A DNA stretch of 64,000 nucleotides from positions 4,216,001 through 4,280,000 of the forward strand of contig JAQOTA010000060.1 in the NCBI GenBank assembly GCA_029532415.1, given 5' to 3'. The notes beneath the pieces were generated by a model. The model searched no databases. It had not been told where the DNA came from and saw only the letters and a program-made list of their open reading frames with translations. The stretch is from Marasmius tenuissimus (taxonomy: Eukaryota > Basidiomycota > Agaricomycetes > Agaricales > Marasmiaceae). Below, in pieces: positions 22,830 through 32,500 of the stretch (positions are counted from its first letter, which is position 1; every line of letters begins with the position of its first letter). The translations under genes were made by a program, and so were the position numbers.

Positions 22830-24405
22830 CTAAACCATATCCTTCGATGCTGTTGACTTCGTATCATCGAGCTCTGAGGTCTCGTTCTGAGGGTGAGAGC
22901 GGACGTCCAGAGTGACATGCAATGCAGTATTACCCAGGCCACCATGTTGTGCCTGCCTTTCGGCGAAACGAATGGAAGCCATCTGTTGAACGCTTTCCAC
23001 CGATTTACCGTAGGCAACGCGGACAATTACCAATGTGGGAGCCAAGCCCTAGAAAGTCATGATTATCTGAGCTATCATGGAGTGCTGACGGGATACATAC
23101 CGCCATCAGAGTCGAAATAGAAGCGGCGTGAATTGGAACAGTTCCGTGCGAGTCAGGATCCAGTACGATAGGTATGACTGTAGCGACTATCATACTAACG
23201 GGGTATAATAGACCTGATTCGAGGCTTCAGAAGAGTGAGCCTGTGTAATGAATACTCTCGAGAATCAATGAAACATACATGACGACGACGATAGCTTTGT
23301 ATTTTGAGTGAACCGGTTTTTCGAATCTTCGTGCCTCGCGACTGATCCACCAAATTCTTCCCCCTGGAATCGGGTAATTAAAAAATCTTAAGTAAGCCAC
23401 CTCAAAGATATGTTTCGGAAGGGGTGATCTCACCTGTTAGTAAAGACAACAAGCCATTGAACGTTGCGACCGCTATTGTGTCTCCGTAGTCAATAAGTGT
23501 CCCTATAGTGAGCAGATGTTCCATTGCGGGACTACTCAGTCCGACGGAGCCCAAAATCGCTGTTGCAATCGATATACCTAGGTTAATGGATCTCTAGTAA
23601 ATTCGGTTGCGGGATGAAATTGGGTGTACATACTATTGAGCGACAGAGCGACAAGACCGAGGGTGTACCCCAGAATCCTGTTGGATCCCCAAATAATGTA
23701 GCACCGGTGAACCTGAGTAGTAAGACGAAAAGTGGATCAGAACATTATAAGCAAAGTAGGAAAACGAGACGAACCATCATGATATCAGCGATAATACTTC
23801 AGAGGCGTCGGCAACAAAGTTCAAATGGATCGAAAGATAGTTGGGCTCACTTCATGAAGGTAGCTGTGAAGGCAAGCAGAGATCTGGTTCAAGACAGGTT
23901 TGTTAGGATGAGTGAAGACTTGGGTGTGCGAACGAAACGTACCCACAAACGGTTTTCCCGATATCCTGCTGCAAGTACTCCACGAGCGGGCCAAAATCTC
24001 GCGTCCTTGAGGCGCGATAGTAGATGATGGCTTGTCGAGATAGAGAGAATGTCTCCGTCACTACCATTATGCTCGCTAGGACAAATAAGGATACAGTGCA
24101 CGAAAAGTATAATCCCAACACAGGCATTTTTCGTTGGTGGAGGGTGTTCATGCAGAGGCCAAAAATAATGGCATACATGCCTATTTGCGTGAAGTCAAAA
24201 ATGGGCGGCCAGTAGGACGACGTTCCAGTCTGGAAGCACTGACCATAGATAATGAACACGGACTGAGAGAGGCCACATGTTAGGAGCGCGTGATGGGGAA
24301 GAGATCGATGAAGTGACTTACTGAGAGTGTTGCAATCGGCAGCACGATGACATTCTGAACCGTAAGAAAGGGCTCTAAGAGCTCTGAAAGGTTATCCGAA
24401 GACAT
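22830..24405 (-). CDS. Multi-pass membrane protein, family copy 3
   Basis: Member of the same family as 17472-19073. Start ATG 24405 (MSSDNLSELLEPFLTVQNVI). Recognisable exons: GMYAIIFGLCMNTLHQRKMP, FSLSRQAIIYYRASRTRDFG, the HRCYIIWGSNRILGYTLGL-type exon, ISIATAILGSVGLSSPAMEH, TIAVATFNGLLSLLTG, GRIWWISREARRFEK, ESGLLYPVSMIVATVIPIVL, and GLAPTLVIVRVAYGKSVESV, with a hydrophilic tail ending at 22830. At the end of the third exon it reads GKTV-TGTGG before GTACG, where copy 2 has GKTFW before GTGTG; this may shift the splice site or be a two-base insertion, so an intact product is likely but not certain. Function unknown. A weak TATA box lies about 70 bases upstream. Confidence 0.7.
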
Positions 24406-26198
24406 TTCGAAGAAAGAGTAACAAGTCGAACAAAAAAAAAAGGGATATGGGCTCCCAAGTCTGGCGGTGATATCTTATATACATACTCGAATAGGCTTTT
24501 GCCTGAAGTAAGCTTTCAACCTCTTAGCTGCCCCCTTCCCATATACCCCGACGTTCCCTCTCGTCCTTGAAACGTTCTCGCTGTAGACAGGGCCCAGGGG
24601 TATGAGTGGAGCGAGACCGGATGGTGCTATGCAGTACTTCCCAGATTCAGTTTTGAGTTCGCATCGCAAGATTGAGGTGGTTGAACGGTGATAAGTGGTG
24701 TGCTCGATTTATAGCGAACTGATGTATTGTACCTCTGTGACATGAACAGTCGCACTAAGAGCGTCAAAGCGGACATGGTCGCCAGTATCCCCGAAAGGTT
24801 TGAGACTAAGATTACGCATTGACTTCCTAGGATATGATTTGGCGAGTTGGGCCAAGCGACCGTTGTAGAGGCTGTTCAAAGGTACGAAGAGGAGTATCGT
24901 TTGGCTGTATTTTGGGGTATCGAAGCCAAGCTCTACCAGAAGCACACAAAATCCGAATAGGGCATCCTGTTCTGGTGAGTGGGCGGCTGTTCTGTAGTCA
25001 GCACTCCAACCAGTCTTTGATGTGAGTCAGGACATTGAAATTTGTAGATGAAAGCTTCACTCACTGCCCGGAGGGGGCTCCTTACGATAGAGAGACTCTA
25101 AACTGCAACTGGTTGAACTCTTATTCAAGTTCCCTATAAGAAAAAAAATCAGAAGCGAACAGGGCGAGCTTAGAATCCTGCCTCCACCTTGCCTCCACCC
25201 TCCGGGCTCCTCAGTGCCCACTGTTCCCCTTTATTGGAAGTGGCCTCGCTGGTCCTAGTTCTGAGCCACGTCAGCTATCGTAACCATGATCACCCGGAAA
25301 AAAGATCGTTCCCAATGACTACCGTAGTGGACTGCGGAGGTCGCTTTTCAACTTGGGTCGCTTATAACTGGGCCTTGATTTTATAAACTCTGGGCGCGAG
25401 AACAATGCGTGGCTGTGGTGACTGGGAATAAGGAATATTTACTGAAGATGGGGTGACATCCAGACGCACTGAGCACGTCGGAAGTGAATGTGGGTGGTGG
25501 GATGGTCATAGTCATAGTCTAAGCGCTATTCAAGCGCCGTGACAAGCTGTGACATTCCGAGTGGCTGTTTGACGAAGGATCTTCACATTCTTTCAGACCC
25601 TTTCCCTCTTACTGTCATGTCCGTTTACGATCTTGTACTCTCAAAAGCAGACAACAAACCACTCAAATCAGTAGACGTCGTCTTAGTTCTTCCTTTCTTG
25701 CTAAAGAGTTTTCTCTACTCGAGGTCTCTCGGATTTCAGGGCGACCAATTACGAAGGTCATTTCAAAAAAAGATGGTATGTACCGGTAGGATTGTATGCC
25801 GTGAGCCACATTTTGAAGTCCTTCAAGGCAAATGCGTTGATTATCATGTACAGGCTGAGATCATCACGAACAGAGACAACTGAATCCGTCTATAACTCTG
25901 CGGCCACTATTGGGGGTCCTCTCCATCTCGGGGGTCTTCGCAGACAAGGCTTGTTCTCATAACATCGCTAGCGTTGGTTGGTAGGATGCCTGCAAGTCTC
26001 TATCTTCATTTGATCCTCATCTCCCTTGTCATTGCCCCCCATCCGAAGTCGGACCGAGTTGTGTACTCTTCAGCGCATTCTCGTACTTTGGCAAAGCTCC
26101 GATGTCATCCCACACTCTTTGTCATGCTGTACTTCCGGTCACTCCTCGGAGCGCCAAAATAATGCTCATTCATCGACCTCCCTACACCCATCAACCTC
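24406..26198. other. No supported gene
   Basis: Short open frames only. The frame at 25617-25883 (plus, MSVYDLVLSKADNKPLKSVD) contains a hydrophobic stretch but has no recognisable motif or splice partner. No repeats or RNA genes seen. Confidence 0.45.
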
Positions 26199-26307
26199 CA
26201 CTGGGGGCATTTTTCTGTCAAGTAGGATATGTCGTGGTGGTGTCAAGTAGGACATGACGGTATCTGGTCTTTTGCGGGACCACCGTGACCGAGAACAAAG
26301 GATGAAT
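26199..26307 (+). repeat. Left 109-bp terminal inverted repeat of the CACTG element
   Basis: It starts CACTGGGGGC, contains two direct copies of TGTCAAGTAGGAYATG, and pairs along its full length with the complement of 32392-32500. Beyond position 26307 the similarity stops abruptly. Confidence 0.85.
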
Positions 26308-26951
26308 TACATTTTCTTTGTCCGTTTACTTCTCTTATGAATCATGATTCCTGGACTGCCGCTTCAGATCGTTGCTTCCCAAACCAGACTACGGGCCGCA
26401 CAAAGATAAAACAGATTTGATCCCGGCATCAATGCCATTTAATAGGGGAGTTCAAAGCTCTGTTCACACCCTCGCTTTCCGGCTGCTTTCCCATTCGCTT
26501 TCCTGTCTGCTCCGGCCAAGATCATCACGTTTTTTTTATTTCTCAGAGCGTATCCTGCAATCTATAAGACTCTTTATCACAAAGATAATACATATTGAAG
26601 TGCAAATGAACGGTGAATTTACTGTTTGCTTGCTGTTCTGTGCCCTCGTAGATAGTGTATTCCACAGACGTGCTGAAACTCCACATCTGGTCTGATGAGC
26701 TACTTGCGTGTCTGAGTCTGTGGCACTTTAATAATGTCCTCTGGCGAGGGCATGGTATGCCCCTTTTCGAGTATCTTAGTCTCCGCTGCATCACAGTAGT
26801 GCTTGGGGCCTATCTCTGGGTTGAATTGGAGCTTCTCCCTGTCAGACTGCTCTTGCTCTGAGCAATTGTCTTCAACCTACTATGGCTAGCCTTTGAGCTG
26901 AGTTTTGGCTTCAGTCAGGTAGTTCATATAAAGAACTCTCCCTTGCTGACA

Positions 26952-27257
26952 TAGTGTTGCCAATGGTTGGTTTGAACCATGGTTTCCAAAGTGGTTTGCC
27001 AAACTGGTTCAAACGGGGACAAAAAATTTAAAAGTCAGTTGCGCACTGTAATATGGTTCCTGAGGAGTTGTAATTAACTGGTTAGGAACCCTCCAGTTTG
27101 ATTTTATGGGCGCAGATATCAGGTGATGTCTGTAGCTATCATTTTTGATTGCATACCACGTGGGGCCGAGATGGAGCCGAGATGAGCCAAACACCCGCTT
27201 AGATAAAAATTTTGATTCATCCAGATTATTGGGTTTTGCATAATAGCGTGAACATGC
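26952..27257 (+). repeat. Left inverted terminal repeat of the DIRS element
   Basis: It opens TAGTGTTGCCAATGGTTGG, carries several TTTGAACC/GGTTCAAAC motifs and ends in TGGGTTTTGCATAATAGCG with AACATGC. Outer and inner blocks match the right repeat in inverse orientation; the middle has diverged and differs in length (about 306 versus 217 bases). Confidence 0.75.
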
Positions 27258-27717
27258 AATTTTTTTATTTCACATCGGGCTCCTCGGAGCGCTTATGCTG
27301 CCGGTGGGGCAGTATAGTCTGCTGTTGGTTTGAAAGGCCTGCAAGATTGAGCTTCGAGCGAGCTTTTGACTTCCATCCACAATACTGACTCCAGGCAAGC
27401 CTGAACCAGTTGAGACATCACAGAGGAGGGTAAATGATCTTACCTGCGGGCTTCAATGGTACACATTCCAGTCAGACAAGGGGGCAGGTCAAAAGCCTTT
27501 GACCAGGGTCTATGCCACGAGCCACATTCTCGCGGCCTCTCAGCTTTGCCTGCCATTGTTCCAGACGACGAGGAGTCATACTTCATGGCCACCGGTGGCA
27601 TCGTGCCACACACTCTCATAGTATTTATATGCCCAGGCGACGGTCTCTCTTGTGTCCTTTTCATTCTCGCATCTCATAGCTGCTCGATAGCCCCTTCTGA
27701 GGTTTCTTTTCTTATAG

Positions 27718-28884
27718 GACACCATTCAGCAGCCAGCTTACACCCGTGCTAGCACTCGTGACGGGAGGGTCATCTACAGAAAGAACGGGAAATTCATCTC
27801 ACGATTTGAGATACCTCGGGAGATCTTATCTGCCCTAGACATTTCCCCCTTGTCACCGCCCGACTCTCCCTCTCCGAATCCTGTGGAAGAACTCAGTCCC
27901 CGGGCTGCAGCAAGACGCGACTTGTTTGACAGCAGCTTCAACACTTGCCTCTCTCGACCATCGTCTCCTTCGCCTTCGCCTGTGCCTCCACCCAACATGT
28001 CTGAAGGAGAACAGTCCCCCAACCCTTCCGGTTCTGGCGAGCCTGACTTGTCACCAGCCCAGATGATGAAGGCTATGATGCAAGCTTTTGAGCGTCAATC
28101 TCAGACTATCTCCGAGTTGACTGCTCTCGTTCGGACTCCTGCCACTGCGACTCCTCCTGCGTCTGTACCCGCTCCAACGGTTCCTGCATTCATTGCGGCC
28201 CCAGCTCCTCTCAGTAAGTCGCTTTTTGATGCATTCCCTTTCATCACGGATCAGAACATCCTTTTGGATGTCACGCGGCACGAGCTCAAACCCTTTGACA
28301 TCCGGAAATTGGATTCCAAGCTTCGAGCCAAAGCAGACAACAACGGCAGCCTCTCCACTTTCGATTCCCGCACTAGTTCAAACAGGGATTACCCTACCCT
28401 TGCCTCCCTCATGCGACCGCTCGGCATATACTTCCAGATTCTTCTGTTCTTTGCGTCGTCTGGTGGCCAAATCGACGTCGTCACCGCTTTGTCCATGGGT
28501 ATGGTCAAATACATGGTCCACCTTTCCGATCTCAATCAACGGTTCGAATGGGAGGCTGTATGGCTTTATCACATGGATTATCACGCCCTCCGTCGTCGCA
28601 AGATGATGAATGGCGACTACACTGGCTGGGGTATGCCTGACTCCAACCTAACGACAGAGTACCTATTCGGTCAAGATCAGAAGCTTCGAGCAGCCGCAAC
28701 GCAACCAGCGGCTTTGTCTGCCCACGCTAAAACCGCAAAGCGCCTTCCCATCGAACAGCAGACTTGTTATGTGTACAACAGCGGCTCTTGCTCAAGTAAT
28801 CCATGCAACCGTATCCATCAATGCTCGGTATGCCAGTCCAAGGACCACATCAAGTCCTCGTGCCCCAAGAGTACCAAGAAGTGA
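27718..28884 (+). CDS. DIRS gag-like protein with zinc knuckles
   Basis: The frame is open from 27718, right after a pyrimidine-rich TTATAG that could be a splice acceptor. The first ATG in frame is at 27997 (MSEGEQSPNPSGSGEPDLSP), but the upstream codons (IPREILSALDISPLSPPDSP) look coding too, so translation may start on an upstream exon. The N-terminal part is Ser/Pro-rich, followed by AQMMKAMMQAFERQSQTISE, a helical region, and a conserved-looking capsid-like core around KPFDIRKLDSKLRAKADN and YMVHLSDLNQRFEWEAVW. The C-terminus has Cys/His motifs (CYVYNSGSCSSNPC, IHQCSVCQSKDHIKSSC), typical of nucleic-acid binding in DIRS gag proteins. The stop is TGA at 28882-28884; the same frame stays open for about 400 further bases and holds the start of the RT protein. 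Confidence 0.7.
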   Translation, partial: DTIQQPAYTRASTRDGRVIYRKNGKFISRFEIPREILSALDISPLSPPDSPSPNPVEELSPRAAARRDLFDSSFNTCLSRPSSPSPSPVPPPNMSEGEQSPNPSGSGEPDLSPAQMMKAMMQAFERQSQTISELTALVRTPATATPPASVPAPTVPAFIAAPAPLSKSLFDAFPFITDQNILLDVTRHELKPFDIRKLDSKLRAKADNNGSLSTFDSRTSSNRDYPTLASLMRPLGIYFQILLFFASSGGQIDVVTALSMGMVKYMVHLSDLNQRFEWEAVWLYHMDYHALRRRKMMNGDYTGWGMPDSNLTTEYLFGQDQKLRAAATQPAALSAHAKTAKRLPIEQQTCYVYNSGSCSSNPCNRIHQCSVCQSKDHIKSSCPKSTKK

Positions 28885-30892
28885 TGGAGTGGCAGAGCGA
28901 GCCGGCGTCGATGCCGTTCTTGTCACCATCATGCTGCTCGCTCTAGCCAGCAGCTGCCCTTGGTTCATGTTCGTCACACGGTTACATTCCCTACAGAATC
29001 CTTGTCTTCATTTGTCTCTCTACTGTCTCCCCTCTTCCCTCCATTATCACCACCTCCACCTCGACCCAATACCGATCCTCGGTGCAACTCTCTACCCCAA
29101 CCATTGTCACCTCCAGTTCCCTCATCTCTCAACCTACAAGCTTGGGAGTACTACCTTCGAGATTATCCCGACCGGAAGTTTGTATCTAGTCTTCTACACA
29201 TAATAAAGTTTGGAGCCAATGTTGGTTTCTCTGGTGAATCAACATCTGCAAATGTGCCGGAATCTCAAGTCTGCCCTCTATCACTCATCCTTTGTGGATG
29301 AATCCATTCATTCCCTCCTTCGAGATGGTCACCTCGCCGGTCCGTTCACAGAACCACCTCACCCTCAATTTCGAGTATCACTGATTGGTGTGGTATCTCG
29401 GAAGCGGAATCCTGCTAAACTCAGGATTATCAATCATCTCTCGTGGCCTACATCTGGCACTTCTGTCAATCACGGAATCCATGAATCGGAGGTTCACATT
29501 CAGTATGATCGGTTTGAACGTGCTGTTGAGGATCTATTATCCTCGGGACCTGGATCACGCATGGCGAAGCTTGATCTGAAGGATGCCTTCCGGCATATCC
29601 CATTGCGCGTCGCTGACCAGCACCTCTTTGGATACCAATGGAATGGGAGTTTTTACTACTCTCTGGTCCTGGTATTTGGGTTGAGCACCGCTCCTTACAT
29701 TTTCAACCTTTTCGCCGAGGCTCTGCATTGGGTAATTCAACATCATATCCCATCCTATCTTCATCATTACTTGGACGATTTTCTGCTCACTTTCTCCCTG
29801 TCTACCCCGATTTTGGTCTGCTTTGCCGCCGTAGAATGGGTTATGGCTTTGGAAAAAGATTTAGGGTTAAACTTCCAGCCCTCTAAGACTATTTGGCCGA
29901 CCACGTTGGTGGACTTTCTTGGGATTTTACTCGACTCAGTACGCATGGAAGCACGCTTACCGGACGACAAATTCAGCTACCTTCACGAGCTCCTGGGGAA
30001 GTGGGGGTCCTTGAAAAAGTGCTCTCTTCACGACGTTCAGGAGCTCTCCGCGTATTTGCAATTCTGCTCCCAGGTCATCCCCTCATCCCATCCCTTTCTT
30101 TGTCAAATCTATGATTTCACAATGAAATTCAAAACCCCCTTCTCCGTCCTTCGAATCCCCCAAGGTGTGCGATCTGACGTCATCTGGTGGACAGTATTCA
30201 GCAAACACTGGAATGGTATTCGCCTCTTGCAACTGTCTAAGCCAACTAAGGAGGTCTTCACGGATGCAAGTGGTCAGAAGGGTCTTGGCAGGGTCTATGG
30301 TTCGGAATTGTTCTCCACTCGTTCTCCACGGCGATACTGGGAACGAGATATCCAGTTCAAGGAGCTTTATGCAGTACTTCAGGCCATCATGCGATGGGGT
30401 GATGAATGGCAAGGTTGCCATGTCGTTTTCAGATGTGACAACCAAGACGTTGTATCTTGGCTGTCATCTGGTACCTACCGTTCCCGGTACTCAATGCCCC
30501 TTGTCAGGGTTGTTTTTATGCTCGCCGCGTCACTCCAATTTTCATTTTCTTGTGTTTGGCTACCTTCCGCTGAGAACGCCTTAGCTGACGCTGCTTCTCG
30601 TTTTCAGTACAAGCTCCTGTTCCAGCTCGCCCCCCACCTCCAACCCAAACCATCCTCTCTGAAGTCCCAGCTCACTGGTATGAAACACATGCTCACCTCT
30701 CTCGACGTGTCGCATTCTTCCTCTGGCATGGCCTCGCATCCAGCACTCGGAAGACCTATTCCACTGGCCAACAATCATACATTGATTTCGCGAGGCTCAA
30801 CAACCACCTGCTTGAATCCCCTGGCCAATACCTTCCAGCCACACAAATCCTTATCTTGGAGTGGATTGGAAGTCTCGGGGAAAGAGCATTGA
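28885..30892 (+). pseudogene. DIRS reverse transcriptase/RNase H, frameshifted at N-terminus
   Basis: The N-terminal part lies in the gag frame (SLNLQAWEYYLRDYPDRKFV at about 29130, then FGANVGFSG), and the rest in the +1 frame from about 29250 (NLKSALYHSSFVDESIHSLL). The frame change near 29235-29265 separates parts that are contiguous in related proteins. RT hallmarks: MAKLDLKDAFRHIPLRVADQ (motif A), FGLSTAPYIFNLF (motif B) and HHYLDDFLL (YLDD catalytic box). RNase H follows with VFTDASGQKGLG, FKELYAVLQAI, FRCDNQDVVSWL and ENALADAASR, so all four acidic residues are present. The frame stops at TGA 30890-30892, which overlaps an ATG of the recombinase frame (TGATG). Most of the enzyme is intact; only the junctions are broken. 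Confidence 0.8.
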
Positions 30893-31728
30893 TGCCCAAG
30901 ACCATCAAGGGCTATCTCGCTAGCGTGAAATCACTGCATGTTGATGCTGGGATGGCTTTCGAGGTTTGTGAATCACCGACGGTCCAGAGGCTCATTCGGG
31001 GGATCAAGTGTTTCTATGGTGAACAGGAGTGTAATCCTAAGCTCCCGATCACGCTTAGTATTCTACATAAGCTTTCAGAAATAAGCTCCCGCGATACCTC
31101 CATGCAGGGACTTGTTTTCGATGCAGCTGCCAAACTCGCCTGGTCCGCCTTCTTGCAGGCCGGAGAATTCACGGTTGGAGACAAGGAAAAGTTCGACCCC
31201 GCGGTTCATCTGACCCGTGGCAGCGTCGAGTTCTTACCCTCTTTCGACAACGCAACTCATGTCCGTCTGACCCTTCCGGCATCAAAAACAGACCCATTCC
31301 AGAAAGGGATCTCCATTCTTGTCTCGGCCGCTCCGAACCATTCAACCTGTACCGTAGCGGCTCTCAAGAAACTATTCTCTGCTCTTTCACTACCCCTTGA
31401 CTCGCCCTTATTTGCCGACTCTCGCGGCGAACCTCTCTGTTGCTCTACCTTCATCTCGACCCTCAAACGCCATATTTCTACCATTGGCCTCAATTCCACC
31501 CTCTATTCTGGCCACAGTTTTCGTCGTGGCGCAGCCTCTTCAGCGGCTGCAGCAGGCTATAGCGACTACGAGATCCAGCTTCTAGGCCGTTGGCGAAGCG
31601 ACGCCTACAAGCTTTATCTTGACGTTCCACGTGATCGGATTCTCCATCTTTCGTCTCGCCTTCATTGGGCCTTTGCTCCCGGTGTGCCTTTCGAGCCTCT
31701 GTCTCTTCGCTTCCCTGCGTTGGCTTGA
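30589..31728 (+). CDS. DIRS tyrosine recombinase (integrase-type)
   Basis: The frame is open from 30589 and overlaps the RT frame by about 300 bases, usual for DIRS elements. An N-terminal core-binding region starts upstream of the first ATG (30892): LSRRVAFFLWHGLASSTRK, YSTGQQSYIDFARLNNHLL, LMPKTIKGYLASVKSLHVDA. The catalytic domain has LAWSAFLQAGEF, GHSFRRGAASSAAAAGYS and LLGRWRSDAYKLYLDV. The H-x-x-R box and the terminal tyrosine region are present, but the first catalytic arginine, normally in a FLRxGE context, reads Gln (CAG, one G-to-A step from CGG). If this alignment is right the enzyme cannot complete strand cleavage normally. It replaces the DDE integrase of LTR elements and would insert a circular DNA copy. 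Confidence 0.8.
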   Translation, partial: RCFSFSVQAPVPARPPPPTQTILSEVPAHWYETHAHLSRRVAFFLWHGLASSTRKTYSTGQQSYIDFARLNNHLLESPGQYLPATQILILEWIGSLGERALMPKTIKGYLASVKSLHVDAGMAFEVCESPTVQRLIRGIKCFYGEQECNPKLPITLSILHKLSEISSRDTSMQGLVFDAAAKLAWSAFLQAGEFTVGDKEKFDPAVHLTRGSVEFLPSFDNATHVRLTLPASKTDPFQKGISILVSAAPNHSTCTVAALKKLFSALSLPLDSPLFADSRGEPLCCSTFISTLKRHISTIGLNSTLYSGHSFRRGAASSAAAAGYSDYEIQLLGRWRSDAYKLYLDVPRDRILHLSSRLHWAFAPGVPFEPLSLRFPALA

Positions 31729-31943
31729 GCCTTGGCCCACTTCGGGCCACTGTGAGAGAGCTAGGGCGCCCAAACAAAGTTTGTTTGCCCCCAAACGTCT
31801 CATCACTCTGAGCCCTCACCATCTCCGGCGAGACAGCATAGAGTCAAAGCCACTGCGGGATATCCCGACGGAGGTCAAATCTCCGTGTTGCCACAGCGGC
31901 TGGAGGTGTCGGACCGGGTCACATAAGGCGAAATATTTTTTTC

Positions 31944-32160
31944 GCATGTTCACGCTATTATGCAAAACCCAGTAGATTGTCAGCATATGTCTGGTATGGC
32001 TACAATAACCTCCCAAGCACTGTACCCAACTATTTAAACCACTAGTTTGAAGAATATATTCCAATTGAAATTTTATATTTTTTAGTGGTTTAAACCAGTT
32101 CAAACCGGTTTGAACCGACCCCAAACTGGTTCAAACTCAAACAAACCAGTGGCAACACTA
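31944..32160 (-). repeat. Right inverted terminal repeat of the DIRS element
   Basis: Reverse complement begins TAGTGTTGCCACTGGTTTG and ends with the same 28-base inner block as the left repeat. It is rich in GGTTTGAACC/GGTTTAAACC palindromes. Confidence 0.75.
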
Positions 32161-32391
32161 CGCTGACATGCCGCTCATTCAATTCCCACACTCATTATCA
32201 AGGAGAGAAGCCTGTCTGACTCGCTTTCAGGCGGCACTGCGGCGGTGGAACTCGATCCCAGCACGGCAACACGAGCCTGACAACCACATAGCCAAATCAG
32301 TACGTGATCCTTTGTTGCTCCGATGCGCCGTTTGATGAGAAACTCAGTTTCCGGAGCGAGAATTGCCCCGATACCGGTTGAAAGGCACAAC

Positions 32392-32500
32392 ATTCATTCT
32401 TTGTTTATGGTCACAGTGGTCCTGTGGAAGACCATGTGCTGTCATGCCCTACTTGACACCACCACGACATGTCCTACTTGACAGAAAAATGCCCCCAGTG
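32392..32500 (-). repeat. Right 109-bp terminal inverted repeat of the CACTG element
   Basis: Reverse complement of the left repeat with mostly transition differences, ending GCCCCCAGTG. It is followed by CTCCTCC, whose first three bases match the CTC just before the left end. Confidence 0.85.

Larger units (their letters stand above)
26952..32160 (+). mobile_element. DIRS-type tyrosine-recombinase retrotransposon
   Basis: The element has the DIRS layout: gag-like frame, reverse transcriptase with RNase H, and an overlapping tyrosine recombinase in place of a DDE integrase. Its ends are inverted rather than direct repeats: TAGTGTTGCCA opens the left end (26952) and, reverse-complemented, closes the right end (32160). 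A second, inner inverted block of 28 bases is identical (27230-27257 and 31944-31971). The flanks share GCTGACA (26945-26951 and 32162-32168). The gag/pol junction, the RT N-terminus and one recombinase catalytic residue are disrupted, so this copy is probably dead. Confidence 0.85.
26199..32500. mobile_element. CACTG-ended DNA transposon, non-autonomous, interrupted by a DIRS element
   Basis: The two ends are 109-bp inverted repeats (26199-26307 and 32392-32500) beginning CACTGGGGGCATTTTTCTGT. By eye about 13 positions differ, nearly all transitions. Directly outside both ends is CTC, compatible with a 3-bp target duplication. CACTA/CACTG ends with 3-bp duplications are the established hallmark of the CACTA (En/Spm, CMC) superfamily. 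Inside each end TGTCAAGTAGGAYATG is repeated twice, like subterminal transposase-binding repeats. Removing the inserted retroelement (26952-32160) leaves about 1.1 kb with no recognisable transposase, so the outer element is probably a non-autonomous derivative. Confidence 0.7.
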
